Counted from the stretch's first letter, positions 1 to 8,347 are shown. The stretch is 64,000 nt of DNA from Streptomyces sp. L-9-10 (GCF_004151105.1 NZ_PHRF01000056.1:1-64000); one strand, 5' to 3'. Numbers and translations are program-made. Notes: generated by a model not told the origin, from the letters alone.

Positions 1-72
1 CGAGCAGACGTCCTCTTCGCCATGCTCCGAGACGGCACCTTCTACGAACCCCAACCCGCCCCCACGGGTTGA
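1..72 (+). CDS. 3' end of a transposase-like gene (partial)
   Basis: An open frame enters from the left edge and ends at TGA 70–72, giving a 23-residue C-terminus that reads ...DVLFAMLRDGTFYEP.... From memory this resembles the C-terminal end of IS110-type transposases in actinomycetes, but the fragment is too short to be sure. It runs convergently toward nucS. No inverted-repeat end of an element can be identified in the 39 bases between the two stop codons. The family assignment is tentative; what is seen directly is only the open frame and its stop. Confidence 0.4.
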   Translation, partial: RADVLFAMLRDGTFYEPQPAPTG

Positions 73-111
73 CGAAACCCATAGGGGCACCCCCCCGCCG
101 GAGGCGATCCG

Positions 112-783
112 TCAGAACAGGCGCAGCTTGTCGTCCTCGATGCCCCTCATGCCGTTGTAGTCCAGCACCACACACCCAATGCCCCGGTCCGTCGCCAGCA
201 CCCGCGCCTGCGGTTTGATCTCCTGCGCCGCGAACACCCCCCGTACCGGCGCCAGATGAGGGTCCCGGTTCAGCAGTTCCAGGTAGCGCGTCAGTTGTTC
301 CACGCCGTCGATCTCGCCGCGGCGCTTGATCTCGACCGCCACCGTCACGCCGTCCGCGTCACGGCACAGGATGTCCACCGGGCCGATCGCCGTCGGGTAC
401 TCGCGGCGGATCAGGGTGTAGCCCTCGCCGAGCGTCTCGATCCGGTCGGCGAGGAGCTCCTGGAGGTGTGCTTCCACGCCGTCTTTGATGAGGCCGGGAT
501 CAACGCCCAGTTCGTGCGAGGAGTCATGGAGGACCTCCTCCATGGTGATGATCAATTTCTCGCCCGCCTTGTTCACCACGGTCCACACGCCGGCGTCCGC
601 GTCGGCGCCTTCCTTCAGTGTGCAGGGCGGTGACATCCAGTTGAGGGGTTTGTACGCCCGGTCATCGGCGTGGATCGAGACACTGCCGTCGGCCTTGACC
701 AGGATGAGACGGGGTGCGGAGGGCAGGTGGGCGGTGAGCCGGCCCGCGTAGTCGACGGAGCAGCGGGCAATGACGAGACGCAT
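112..783 (-). CDS. nucS: Endonuclease NucS (mismatch-specific, EndoMS)
   Basis: This 223-residue protein belongs to the NucS/EndoMS family, which cleaves mismatched DNA and provides non-canonical mismatch repair in Actinobacteria that lack MutS/MutL. The N-terminus MRLVIARCSVDYAGRL is characteristic and fixes the start at 783; an in-frame ATG three codons upstream gives MPT- and is less likely. The C-terminal half carries the RecB-like nuclease signature: GPVDILCRD, then VAVEIKRRGEIDGVEQL, which supplies the Asp, Glu and Lys of the PD-(D/E)XK active site. No strong ribosome site is visible. The family usually acts with the sliding clamp, and the protein's C-terminal tail (ending DKLRLF) is where a clamp-binding motif would be expected. 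Confidence 0.95.
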   Translation of the reverse strand: MRLVIARCSVDYAGRLTAHLPSAPRLILVKADGSVSIHADDRAYKPLNWMSPPCTLKEGADADAGVWTVVNKAGEKLIITMEEVLHDSSHELGVDPGLIKDGVEAHLQELLADRIETLGEGYTLIRREYPTAIGPVDILCRDADGVTVAVEIKRRGEIDGVEQLTRYLELLNRDPHLAPVRGVFAAQEIKPQARVLATDRGIGCVVLDYNGMRGIEDDKLRLF

Positions 784-995
784 GGTCGGCAACGCTACTC
801 GACTGCCGCCACCGCGCGCGATTCGCCCCGGAAGCCCCCTTCGTTATTGGCCGGTTGTGTTCCCATTCTGCTGGTGTGGTCCGGACAGCGCGCCTAACGT
901 GGATGCAGGAGGTCGCCGGTCGTGCACGCTGCGTCGTCGTCCCCTCCTTCCCTGCCCGTAAGACCCCGCCTCCCGGGGTCGCGAGAGGAGAACCC

Positions 996-1388
996 ATGTC
1001 GCTCGACGTCTCACCGGCGCTGTTGGATCAGGCCGAGCGAGGCGAGGTCGACGAAGCGGCTTTCGTCGACTGCGTCCGGACCTCCCTGCCTTACGCATGG
1101 GAGATGATCAGTTCTCTGGTGGCACAGCTGAAGGTGGACGGTGGACAGTTCGCCGACAACCAGACGCCCCCGCCGGACGAGCAAGCACGTGGTCAGCTGC
1201 TGCGCGCACTCGCGAGTGATGCCATTCGCGGCGCGCTGCAGCGTCACTTCGGGGTGCGTCTCGCATTCCAGAACTGCCACCGCGTCGCGGTGTTCCCGCT
1301 GGACTCCTCGGTCGACGAGCGGCTGACCCGATTCACCTCGGTGAGGGCTCAGTTGCTCAACCAGTCACCCGAACTCCGGGACTGCTGA
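996..1388 (+). CDS. Conserved SCO5389-family small protein
   Basis: A 130-residue soluble protein beginning MSLDVSPALLDQAERGEVDEAAFVDCVRTSLPYAW (start ATG 996, preceded by GAGAGGAG at 984–991). It matches, from memory, a Streptomyces-restricted conserved family named after SCO5389; no function is established. The sequence has an acidic N-terminal half and a C-terminal section with a conserved Cys (QNCHRVAVFPLDSSVDERLTRF), with no signal peptide, transmembrane segment or DNA-binding motif that I can see. It is divergent from nucS (212 bases apart) and convergent with the LLM oxidoreductase gene, with a hairpin between them. Confidence 0.8.
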   Translation: MSLDVSPALLDQAERGEVDEAAFVDCVRTSLPYAWEMISSLVAQLKVDGGQFADNQTPPPDEQARGQLLRALASDAIRGALQRHFGVRLAFQNCHRVAVFPLDSSVDERLTRFTSVRAQLLNQSPELRDC

Positions 1389-1396
1389 CGCCTCTT

Positions 1397-1438
1397 GCTG
1401 TCGCTCCGCACCGTGTCCGACGGTGTCGGAGCGGCAGC
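1397..1438. terminator. Hairpin between convergent genes
   Basis: CGCTCCG at 1402–1408 pairs with CGGAGCG at 1427–1433, and CACCGT at 1409–1414 pairs with ACGGTG at 1420–1425 around a 5-base loop. The outer GCTG/CAGC pairs across one bulge on each side. It lies between the stops of the SCO5389-family gene and the LLM gene, so it could end transcription in both directions. There is no U-tract. Confidence 0.6.
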
Positions 1439-1443
1439 GTCCC

Positions 1444-2472
1444 TCAGGCGAGTTGGGGCAGTACGTCCGCGCCCAGCCGCCGTACGTTCTCCTCCGTCGT
1501 CGCCAGATCGCCCGAGCCCTCCATGAGCAGGGCGAAGCGGGTGATGCCGGTGCGCTCCGCGGTGGCCGCCAGCCGGTCCGCGGCCAGCTCGGGCGGGCCC
1601 ACCGGATGGAGGTCGCAGAGCAGTTCGGTGTACTCCACCGGGTCGCGCATCGCCCGGATTCTGTCGTCGACCGTGACATGGGCGCCGAGGCCCTGGCGCA
1701 GCCAGCCGGGCATGGCCTTGACGAGTGTCTCGCTCGCCTCCGCGCGGCTGTCGGCGATCTGCGCCACCCCGGCCGATACATGCGCGGCGCCGGCGATCTC
1801 GTCAGCGGGACGACCCGCCGCGCGTGCGTGCGTACGCCACAGGGCGACCATCTCCGCCTTCTCCTCGTCACCGCAGTGCATGCCGAGGAGCATCGGCAGG
1901 CCGTGCGCGGCGGCCAGTTCGACGCTCCTGGGCGAGGTGCAGGCCATGAGCGTCTCGGGCCCCGTGCTCGGTTCGATCAGTTCGTCGGGGCGCGGTACGA
2001 CGGCGACCTCGCGGAAGCTGAAGCGTTCCCCCGATGCCCCCACGCGCGGCTCGCGCAGCCAGCGCAGCAGCAGGGCGAGGGACTCCGGGAAGTCCTCCTC
2101 GTAGGCCCGCAGGCCGGTGCCGAAGACCTCCAGATCGACCCAGGGCCCGCCGCGCCCCACGCCGAGCGTGAACCGGCCGCCGGAGACGAGATGCAGCAGC
2201 GCCGCCTGCTCGCCGAGCGCCACCGGATGTACGTTCGGCAACACGCTGACCGCCGTACCCACCCGGATGTGGCGGGTCCGGCCGAGCAGCACCCCGGCCA
2301 GGGTCACCGCCGACGGACAGACGCCGTACGGCACGAAATGGTGCTCGGCGAGCCAGACCGAGTCGAGCCCGGATTCCTCCGCCAGCTCCGTGGTCCGCAC
2401 CGCACGGTGCAGTGCCTCCCCTTGTCCCTGGCCCGGGAACTGGGCGGCCAGTACAAAAGCTCCAACACGCAT
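1444..2472 (-). CDS. LLM-class flavin-dependent oxidoreductase
   Basis: This 342-residue protein has the bacterial luciferase-like TIM-barrel pattern: MRVGAFVLAAQFPGQ at the N-terminus, LAEESGLDSVWLAEHHF (the AEHH metal/flavin-site motif), RIRVGTAVSVLPNVHPV, and SGGRFTLGVGRGG. Members use FMN or F420 with NAD(P)H or O2; the cofactor and substrate cannot be told from sequence. The start at 2472 is chosen because AAGGAGG sits directly upstream, and the reading frame further 5' lacks family similarity. It is monocistronic, with an inverted repeat in its promoter region. Confidence 0.88.
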   Translation of the reverse strand: MRVGAFVLAAQFPGQGQGEALHRAVRTTELAEESGLDSVWLAEHHFVPYGVCPSAVTLAGVLLGRTRHIRVGTAVSVLPNVHPVALGEQAALLHLVSGGRFTLGVGRGGPWVDLEVFGTGLRAYEEDFPESLALLLRWLREPRVGASGERFSFREVAVVPRPDELIEPSTGPETLMACTSPRSVELAAAHGLPMLLGMHCGDEEKAEMVALWRTHARAAGRPADEIAGAAHVSAGVAQIADSRAEASETLVKAMPGWLRQGLGAHVTVDDRIRAMRDPVEYTELLCDLHPVGPPELAADRLAATAERTGITRFALLMEGSGDLATTEENVRRLGADVLPQLA

Positions 2473-2529
2473 CGCCTTCTGCCTCCTTGCGGCCGACGCG
2501 ACTCCCCCTACGGGCAACAACGCCTGACA

Positions 2530-2544
2530 CGTGCCAAAGGCACG
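2530..2544. promoter_or_regulatory. Inverted repeat in LLM gene promoter region
   Basis: CGTGCC-AAA-GGCACG is a perfect 6-3-6 inverted repeat located 58 bases upstream of the LLM oxidoreductase start. It could be an operator or part of a small hairpin. No regulator is adjacent, so its role is open. Confidence 0.3.
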
Positions 2545-2683
2545 GTCCGGTCTGCAAATTCTTGCGATTGTCCGGTCAGTGCCTTCCGCGCGCGTGGCGG
2601 ACTCACGCCGCGAGGTACGTGTACCCCATGTCGTGGGCCGTAGGCTGGAACGGAACCGTGCTGTCTGCCCCGTGAGGTGTCCT

Positions 2684-3013
2684 GTGTCCCCGCGCCGCAA
2701 CCGCCCCCGAGGCGGCGAGAACCCGACCGAGCGAGCAGGCGAGGCGGGCGACCGGTACGGAGGCTTCCAGCGGTCGGAGCTCTGGCAGGGCGAGAGCTGG
2801 TCGGTGCGCCATGTCGCCGGGGCGAGCGCCGCGGGCAAGCGCTACCGCTGCCCCGGCTGCGACCAGGAGATCCCCGGCGCGGTGCCGCACGTGGTGGCCT
2901 GGCCCGAGTACGGCGGGGTCGATGACCGGCGGCACTGGCACCAGGCGTGCTGGAACGCGAAGGACCGCCGCACCACACGGGTGCAGCGGTCCCGTAACGC
3001 GCCGAAGTACTGA
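2684..3013 (+). CDS. Conserved small protein with candidate zinc-binding Cys/His motif
   Basis: A 109-residue protein starting at GTG 2684, with GAGG about six bases upstream. The basic N-terminus MSPRRNRPRGG is followed by RYRCPGCDQEIPG (Cys56, Cys59) and later DRRHWHQACW (His84, His86, Cys89), which together resemble a single zinc site. Streptomyces homologues are often labelled ATP/GTP-binding, but I see no P-loop here, so that name should not be relied on. The function is unknown. It is convergent with the ABC permease gene, 31 bases away. Confidence 0.8.
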   Translation: MSPRRNRPRGGENPTERAGEAGDRYGGFQRSELWQGESWSVRHVAGASAAGKRYRCPGCDQEIPGAVPHVVAWPEYGGVDDRRHWHQACWNAKDRRTTRVQRSRNAPKY

Positions 3014-3019
3014 GCGGCG

Positions 3020-3032
3020 CCCCGAAGCGGGG
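3020..3032. terminator. Short CCCCG/CGGGG hairpin between convergent genes
   Basis: CCCCG at 3020–3024 and CGGGG at 3028–3032 form a tight five-pair stem with a three-base loop in the 31-base gap between two converging stop codons. It is a plausible bidirectional terminator but short. Confidence 0.4.
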
Positions 3033-3044
3033 ACGCGGGACGGC

Positions 3045-3932
3045 TCAGACGTCGCGCTTGTCCAGCGAGAAGAACGCCGCGAGCATCGCGACCGCCGTCA
3101 CGCCCAGCAGGATCCACAGCGGCTCCCAGCCCGAGGGCCCGGTGACGCGAGCACTGCTCTCGTAGAACGCCGACAGCTGGTTCGGGACCGAGTAGTCGAA
3201 CAGCGCCTCGCGCACCGCTGTGAGCGAATCCGAGAACATGAACATCGCCAGCACCAGCGGCACCAGCAGCACACCGATCATGACGGTGATCGCCCCGGCG
3301 GAGTGCCGGATCAGCGTGCCGACCGCCAGCGAGAGCAGCCCGAGCGTCGCCAGGTAGAGGCTGACCCCGGCCGTGGCCCGCAGCCAGTCCGCACCGGCGG
3401 GCGACTCCGCGCCCAGGATCGAGAGCTGGAGCGCCGACACCGTCATGGTGATCACCAGTGAGATCACGAAGACCAGCAGGAAGAAGACCAGCGACTTCGC
3501 CGCCAGCACCCTGCCCCGGCTCGGGCAGGCGGTGAGGGTCGTACGGATCATGCCTGTGCCGTACTCCGACGTGATCGTCAGCACGCCCAGCGTGATCACG
3601 CACATGGAGCCGAGCAGCACACCGAAGAAGCCGAGGGAGAGCACCTCCTGGCCACCCGGGACCTCCGGCTCGCCGGAGACGCTGGAGACCACCAGGGCTG
3701 TGAGCAGTCCGACGCCCAGCATCAGCACGATCATCACGCCGAGGGTCCACATCGTGGACCGCACGGAACGGAGCTTGGTCCACTCGGAGGCCAGGGCGTC
3801 GCCGAGATGGGCCCGGCGGGCCGGGATCGGCGAGGTGTAACCGGAGGAGAGGCCGTCGCCCTGCCACTGCGGGGCCTGCTGTGGCGCCTGGGACTGAGGA
3901 GGCTGCGGAGGCTGCTGGTACGGGGTCGTCAT
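3045..3932 (-). CDS. ABC-2 type transporter permease
   Basis: This 295-residue membrane protein has a Pro/Gln-rich cytoplasmic N-terminus (MTTPYQQPPQPP...) followed by ASEWTKLRSVRSTMWTL, the typical entry motif of actinobacterial ABC-2 permeases, and about six hydrophobic segments (for example LGVMIVLMLGVGLLTAL and SLVFFLLVFVISLVITM). It ends in LDKRDV. Its ATG overlaps the stop of the upstream ATPase gene by four bases (ATGA, 3929–3932), so the two are translationally coupled and form one exporter. The cargo is unknown; relatives export drugs, lipids or Na+. Confidence 0.9.
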   Translation of the reverse strand: MTTPYQQPPQPPQSQAPQQAPQWQGDGLSSGYTSPIPARRAHLGDALASEWTKLRSVRSTMWTLGVMIVLMLGVGLLTALVVSSVSGEPEVPGGQEVLSLGFFGVLLGSMCVITLGVLTITSEYGTGMIRTTLTACPSRGRVLAAKSLVFFLLVFVISLVITMTVSALQLSILGAESPAGADWLRATAGVSLYLATLGLLSLAVGTLIRHSAGAITVMIGVLLVPLVLAMFMFSDSLTAVREALFDYSVPNQLSAFYESSARVTGPSGWEPLWILLGVTAVAMLAAFFSLDKRDV

Positions 3933-5137
3933 CGGGCGTCCTCGTTGCTGTCGCGCTTCGTCATGTCTGCGGCGGGGGCCGTCGCGGGAGCGGCCGGCGG
4001 CGCGGCCGCCGGTGCCGGTGCGGCTGCCGGTGTCGGGGCCGCCGGTGCCGGCGCGGCCGTCGGGGCCGAGGCCGGGGGAGCGCCCGCGTACGGGTTGGCT
4101 CCGGGCGGCGGCGGGGCGTACCAGCCCTGCTGCGGCACCTCCGGGACGACGGGCGCCACGGGGCCCTGCGGGGGCCCGTAGCCGGGCTGGTGGGGCGGCT
4201 CGAAGCCGGCCAGCGCGTCGGCCGTCGAACGGTAGTCCACAGCGTTCTGGGTCATCCGCATGTACGCCTCCTCCAGCGAGGCCTGGTGCGGCGAGAGCTC
4301 CCACAGCCGCACCTCCGCCTCGTACGCCAGATCGCTGATCCGGGGCAGCGGCAGCCCTGTGACCCGCAGCGCCCCGTCCGGCTCGGAGAGCACCTGACCG
4401 CCCGCCTCGGCGAGCGCCGTGGTCAGCTTCTCGCGCCGCTGCGGATCGGTCTCCGGGGTACGCACCCGCGCGAAGTCCGCCGAGTTGGCCGAGATGAAGT
4501 CCTTGATCGTCATATCGGCGAGCAGCTGGCCGCGCCCGATCACGATCAGATGGTCGGCGGTCACCGCCATCTCGCTCATCAGATGGGACGAGACGAAGAC
4601 GGTACGGCCCTCGGAGGCCAGCTGCTTCATCAGGTTCCGGACCCAGAGGATCCCCTCGGGGTCGAGACCGTTCACCGGCTCGTCGAACAGCAGCACCTGG
4701 GGATCGCCGAGCAGCGCCGCCGCGATACCGAGCCGCTGGCCCATACCGAGCGAGAAGCCCTTGGAGCGCTTCTTGGCCACGTCCTGGAGGCCGACGACCC
4801 CGAGCACCTCGTCGACCCGCGAGGCCGGGATCCCGGAGAGCTGGGCCAGCGACAGCAGGTGATTGCGCGCGCTGCGCCCGCCGTGCACCGCCTTGGCGTC
4901 GAGCAGCGCGCCCACCTGGCGCGGTGCGTTCGGCAGCTGCCGGAAGGGATGCCCGCCGACCCGTACCTGTCCGGCGGTCGGCCGGTCCAGCCCGAGGATC
5001 ATCCGCATCGTGGTCGATTTGCCGGAACCGTTGGGGCCCAGGAACCCGGTGACGTATCCGGGCCGTACCTGGAAGGAAAGGTTGTACACGGCCGTCTTGG
5101 CGCCGTAGCGCTTCGTCAGGCCGACTGCCTCGATCAT
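3929..5137 (-). CDS. ABC transporter ATP-binding protein
   Basis: This 402-residue ATPase partners the permease that follows it. Visible motifs are Walker A GPNGSGKST (residues 34–42), a signature in the variant form FSLGMGQR, Walker B VLLFDEPVNGLDPEG and the switch histidine in VSSHLMSE. After the roughly 300-residue core, a Pro/Ala/Gly-rich tail of about 90 residues (PAPAAPTPAAAPAPA...) is added. Such a tail is common in Streptomyces and probably disordered. It is closely similar in layout to the ATPase at 6130–7134, which suggests an old tandem duplication of the exporter. Confidence 0.92.
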   Translation of the reverse strand: MIEAVGLTKRYGAKTAVYNLSFQVRPGYVTGFLGPNGSGKSTTMRMILGLDRPTAGQVRVGGHPFRQLPNAPRQVGALLDAKAVHGGRSARNHLLSLAQLSGIPASRVDEVLGVVGLQDVAKKRSKGFSLGMGQRLGIAAALLGDPQVLLFDEPVNGLDPEGILWVRNLMKQLASEGRTVFVSSHLMSEMAVTADHLIVIGRGQLLADMTIKDFISANSADFARVRTPETDPQRREKLTTALAEAGGQVLSEPDGALRVTGLPLPRISDLAYEAEVRLWELSPHQASLEEAYMRMTQNAVDYRSTADALAGFEPPHQPGYGPPQGPVAPVVPEVPQQGWYAPPPPGANPYAGAPPASAPTAAPAPAAPTPAAAPAPAAAPPAAPATAPAADMTKRDSNEDAR

Positions 5138-5348
5138 TCTCCAGCCCCATCGACAGGTCAGGTCGTCGGGGCAGTGGCCGTTCCTGACCTAAAGCCCCCG
5201 TAAGAGTTACGAGGATATCCGTGCCTTGACGGTTCCAGCCAAGTCGTTACGGCGGGGAGTCGCCGGGTGAATTCCTCGTGCGAGGTGCCGCGAAATGCCG
5301 CGAACCGCTGTGAAACGCCGTGGGGAGCCGTATCCCCTCGCCATGAGC

Positions 5349-6128
5349 CTACGCGTCCCGCTTCCGCGTGACCGCGTAGCCGCCCGCCAGCGCGGCCAGC
5401 ACCCACAGGGCCATGATCCCGAGACCGCCCCATGGCCCGTAGGGGGCCGGACTGGAGCTCACCGCGTTGGGGACGACCTGGGTGATCTGGCGGCCGGCCT
5501 GGTCGGGGAAGTACCGGGCGACCTCCTTGGCGCCGGGAACGGCCGCCAGGATCTGCGAGACCAGGAAGAAGAACGGCATCAGGATGCCGAGCGAGAGGAC
5601 GGAGCTGCGCAGCATCGCCGCGACCCCCATCGAGAAGAGCGCGATCAGCGTCATGTACAGCCCGCTGCCGATCACCGCGCGCAGCACGTTCGGCTCGCCG
5701 ATGGCCGTACCGTGCGCGCCGAGCAGCGCCTGGCCCACGAAGAACGCCAGGAACCCGGTCAGCACCGCGACCGCCAGCGCCGGCACCCCGGCCACCAGGA
5801 TCTTGCAGAAGAGGAACGTGCCGCGTCGCGGTACGGCGGCCAGTGAGGTGCGGATCATGCCCGAGGTGTACTCGGAGCCGACCACCAGCACCCCGAAGAC
5901 CACCATCGCGAGCTGGCCGAGAACCATTCCCGAGAAGCTGGTGTACGTCGGGTCGAAGGTGGCCCGCTCCTCCAGGGAGAGATCACCGAACTGGGAGTTC
6001 AGCACCGCGGACAGCGCGGCTCCCAGGGCGACGGTCACCACCAGGGCGCTGATCAGCGTCCAGGTGGTGGAGGAGACCGTACGGATCTTGGTCCACTCGG
6101 ACCGGAGGACCGCCGGCACCGATGCCAT
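5349..6128 (-). CDS. ABC-2 type transporter permease
   Basis: A 259-residue permease with about six membrane segments. It starts MASVPAVLRSEWTKIRTVSSTTWTL, the same SEWTK entry motif as the permease at 3045–3932, and ends GGYAVTRKRDA. The gene begins one base after the stop of its ATPase (6130), so the pair is an operon. No substrate can be inferred. It is a divergent paralogue of the neighbouring exporter subunit; the C-terminal KRDA/KRDV endings are shared. Confidence 0.9.
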   Translation of the reverse strand: MASVPAVLRSEWTKIRTVSSTTWTLISALVVTVALGAALSAVLNSQFGDLSLEERATFDPTYTSFSGMVLGQLAMVVFGVLVVGSEYTSGMIRTSLAAVPRRGTFLFCKILVAGVPALAVAVLTGFLAFFVGQALLGAHGTAIGEPNVLRAVIGSGLYMTLIALFSMGVAAMLRSSVLSLGILMPFFFLVSQILAAVPGAKEVARYFPDQAGRQITQVVPNAVSSSPAPYGPWGGLGIMALWVLAALAGGYAVTRKRDA

Positions 6129-6129
6129 G

Positions 6130-6225
6130 TCAGACCCCCTCGCCCCGCCGGTCCTCGCCTCGCGGGTCCTCGCCCCGCCGGTCCTCGCGTTGCGGGTCGA
6201 CGCCTCGGCGGTCCTCGCCCCACCG
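6130..6225. repeat. Imperfect 15-base tandem repeat in coding sequence
   Basis: Units close to GGTCCTCGCCCCGCC (plus strand) recur about six times with small changes. They encode the EDRRG-type repeat at the C-terminus of the ATPase on the minus strand. Such tracts expand and contract by slippage. Confidence 0.6.
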
Positions 6226-7134
6226 CGGTTCCGCGCGGGCGTGATACTCCACCGACTCCGCCGTCATCCGCATGAACGCCTCTTCGAGCGAGGCGCGCCG
6301 GGAACTCAGCTCGTGCAGCACGATCCCGTGCCGCGCGGCCAGTTCCCCCAGCTCCTCGGTGGACGCCCCGTCGACCTCCAGTACGTCGCCCTCCGCCTCG
6401 ACGACGGTGAACCCCCCGTCGCGCAGGATGTCTTCGAGCCGCGCGCGCTCCGGCGAACGCAGCCGCGTGTCACCGCGGGAGTTCTCCCGGATGAAGTCGG
6501 CCATCGAGGTGTCCGCCAGCAGCCGGCCCTGGCCGATCACGATCAAATGGTCGGCGGTCAGCGCCATTTCGCTCATCAGATGACTGGAAACGAAGACCGT
6601 GCGTCCCTCGCGGGCCAGAGCCTTCATCAGATTGCGTACCCAGTGGATGCCTTCGGGGTCCAGACCATTCCCCGGTTCGTCGAACATCAGGATCTCGGGA
6701 TCGCCCAGAAGCGCCGCGGCGATCCCGAGCCGCTGCCCCATTCCGAGAGAGAAACCTTTCGGCTTCCTCTTCGCGACGGCGCTCAGTCCGACCATGTCCA
6801 GCACCTCGCTCACCCGGCTCGCCGGGATGCGATTGCTCTGCGCCAGACAGAGAAGATTGTTGTACGCGGTGCGCCCGCCGTGCATGGCCCTGGCCTCCAG
6901 CAGCGCCCCGATGTGCTTGAGCGGCTCGGCCAGCTCGCGGTAGCGCCTGCCGTCGATCCGTACCGAACCGCCGGTCGGATTGTCCAGATCGAGCATCATC
7001 CGCATCGTGGTCGACTTGCCCGCGCCGTTGGGGCCCAGAAAGCCCGTCACCACCCCCGGTCTCACCCGGAAGGAGAGCCGATCGACCGCCACCGTGCGGC
7101 CGAAGCGTTTGGTGAGCCCGTGGACCTCGATCAT
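6130..7134 (-). CDS. ABC transporter ATP-binding protein with repetitive tail
   Basis: This 334-residue ATPase has Walker A GPNGAGKST, signature FSLGMGQR, Walker B ILMFDEPGNGLDPEG and SSHLMSE. The start MIEVHGLTKRFG (ATG at 7134) is chosen by homology with the paralogue's MIEAVGLTKRYG; an upstream alternative at 7158 adds MCRPRLVR. No clear ribosome site is seen for either. The last ~25 residues are a charged short-period repeat of the form EDRRG(E/V)DP, encoded by imperfect tandem DNA at 6130–6225. The tail differs completely from the Pro/Ala tail of the paralogous ATPase. Confidence 0.9.
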   Translation of the reverse strand: MIEVHGLTKRFGRTVAVDRLSFRVRPGVVTGFLGPNGAGKSTTMRMMLDLDNPTGGSVRIDGRRYRELAEPLKHIGALLEARAMHGGRTAYNNLLCLAQSNRIPASRVSEVLDMVGLSAVAKRKPKGFSLGMGQRLGIAAALLGDPEILMFDEPGNGLDPEGIHWVRNLMKALAREGRTVFVSSHLMSEMALTADHLIVIGQGRLLADTSMADFIRENSRGDTRLRSPERARLEDILRDGGFTVVEAEGDVLEVDGASTEELGELAARHGIVLHELSSRRASLEEAFMRMTAESVEYHARAEPRWGEDRRGVDPQREDRRGEDPRGEDRRGEGV

Positions 7135-7159
7135 GCGGACCAACCTAGGACGGCACAAA

Positions 7160-7187
7160 GCCCCCCGCCACCGGAGTGGCGAGGGGC
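7160..7187. terminator. Strong stem-loop upstream of the ATPase gene
   Basis: Twelve bases at 7160–7171 pair with 7176–7187 (11 of 12 matches) around a CGGA loop. It lies between the filP stop and the ATPase start on the minus strand, so it most likely terminates filP transcription before the exporter operon. It forms a tandem with the hairpin at 7215–7244. Confidence 0.6.
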
Positions 7188-7214
7188 CTCGCGTGCGTAC
7201 TGATCACGATCGTC

Positions 7215-7244
7215 GTCCGGCCGGAAGAACCTTCCCGGCCGGAC
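7215..7244 (-). terminator. filP terminator hairpin
   Basis: GTCCGGCCGGAAG at 7215–7227 pairs with CTTCCCGGCCGGAC at 7231–7244 with one bulged base and a three-base loop. It begins 13 bases downstream of the filP stop, the expected place for an intrinsic GC-rich Streptomyces terminator without a U-tract. Confidence 0.65.
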
Positions 7245-7256
7245 GGCCGCCGTGGG

Positions 7257-8195
7257 TCAGCGGGACTGCTGGGCCGGGACGCCGCGCGAGATCGGCTCGT
7301 CGTCGGCCGGGGTGCCGGCGGCGGCCACCGCGGCACCGGTCAGCGTGGCCAGCATCTCGCGGACGTTGGTCAGCTGGGCGTTGATCGAGTCGCGGCGGTT
7401 GGTGAGCGCCGCCAGCTCGCGCTCCGACTCGCTGCGGATCCGGTCGGCCTTGGCGTTCGCGTCCGCCACGATGTCCTCGGACTGACGCTGGGCCGTCTCG
7501 ACGGTCTGACGGGCCCGGCGCTCCGCGTCCGTACGCAGCTTCTCGGCCTCCAGACGCAGCTGCTCGGCGCGGTGCTCGATCTCGGCCAGACGCTTCTCGG
7601 CCTTCGCCTGACGCGACGCCAGATCGCGCTCCGACTGCTCACGCCGCTTGGCGAGGTTCGTCTCGAAGTCCGCGGCGGCCTGGGCGGCCTTGGCGCGGGT
7701 CTCCTCGAACAGCGCGTCGGCCTCCTCACGCTTGGACTGCGCGTCCTTCTGCGCCTCCGAGCGCAGCGTGGCGGCGTCACCCTTCGCCTTCTCGACGATA
7801 CGGACGCCCTCGTCCTCGGCCTTGGCCTTGCGCTCCGAGGCGAACGACTCGGCGTCGTTGCGCACCTGCTGCGCCGCCGACTCGGCCAGCTCACGGTGCT
7901 GCTCGGCCGCGCGGCGGGCCTCCTCGCGCAGGTCCTTCGCCTCCTCCTCGGCGAGGCGGAGGATCTTCTCGACGCGGGCGCCGAGGCCGGCGTACGACGG
8001 CTCCGCGTCGCTGACCTGGGCCTGGGCGTTCTGCGTTTCGAGGTGCAGCTCCTCGATGCGCTTTTCCAGAGAGGTGATGCGGGCCAGAGCACTGTCACGG
8101 TCGGCGACGAGTTTGGTAATGCGGTCGTCCACCTGACCGCGGTCGTAACCACGCCGCACGAGCTCGAAGCCGAATGGGGAGGAAGTGTCGCTCAT
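7257..8195 (-). CDS. filP: FilP, intermediate-filament-like coiled-coil protein
   Basis: This 312-residue, almost wholly coiled-coil protein is the FilP homologue. In Streptomyces, FilP forms filaments near growing hyphal tips, interacts with DivIVA and Scy, and contributes to hyphal stiffness. The first ~35 residues (FELVRRGYDRGQVDDRITKL) resemble the N-terminal DivIVA-domain motif; the remainder is Glu/Arg/Ala-rich heptad sequence (AEEEAKDLREEARRAAEQH, KRREQSERDLASRQAKAEKRL). The length is near the ~310 residues remembered for S. coelicolor. It sits immediately downstream of scy in the same orientation, as in other streptomycetes, with a 152-base gap that must hold its own promoter. Confidence 0.95.
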   Translation of the reverse strand: MSDTSSPFGFELVRRGYDRGQVDDRITKLVADRDSALARITSLEKRIEELHLETQNAQAQVSDAEPSYAGLGARVEKILRLAEEEAKDLREEARRAAEQHRELAESAAQQVRNDAESFASERKAKAEDEGVRIVEKAKGDAATLRSEAQKDAQSKREEADALFEETRAKAAQAAADFETNLAKRREQSERDLASRQAKAEKRLAEIEHRAEQLRLEAEKLRTDAERRARQTVETAQRQSEDIVADANAKADRIRSESERELAALTNRRDSINAQLTNVREMLATLTGAAVAAAGTPADDEPISRGVPAQQSR

Positions 8196-8347
8196 GGGGT
8201 TCCTGTCGAATGAGACCGGTGAGGTGATAGAGGGAATCCTAGGGGCCGAAGCGGCGTGTCATCGAGCCGATGCAGGTTTGATATGGAGAATGTCCAGCCT
8301 TTTGAGTGGCAAGTGCCTCTCCCGGCCATGTCGGCCGCGTCGCGGCA

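Noticed and set aside
2677..3013. Naming the small protein an ATP/GTP-binding protein
   Set aside because: No P-loop or nucleotide-binding motif is visible; only a candidate zinc site is supported.
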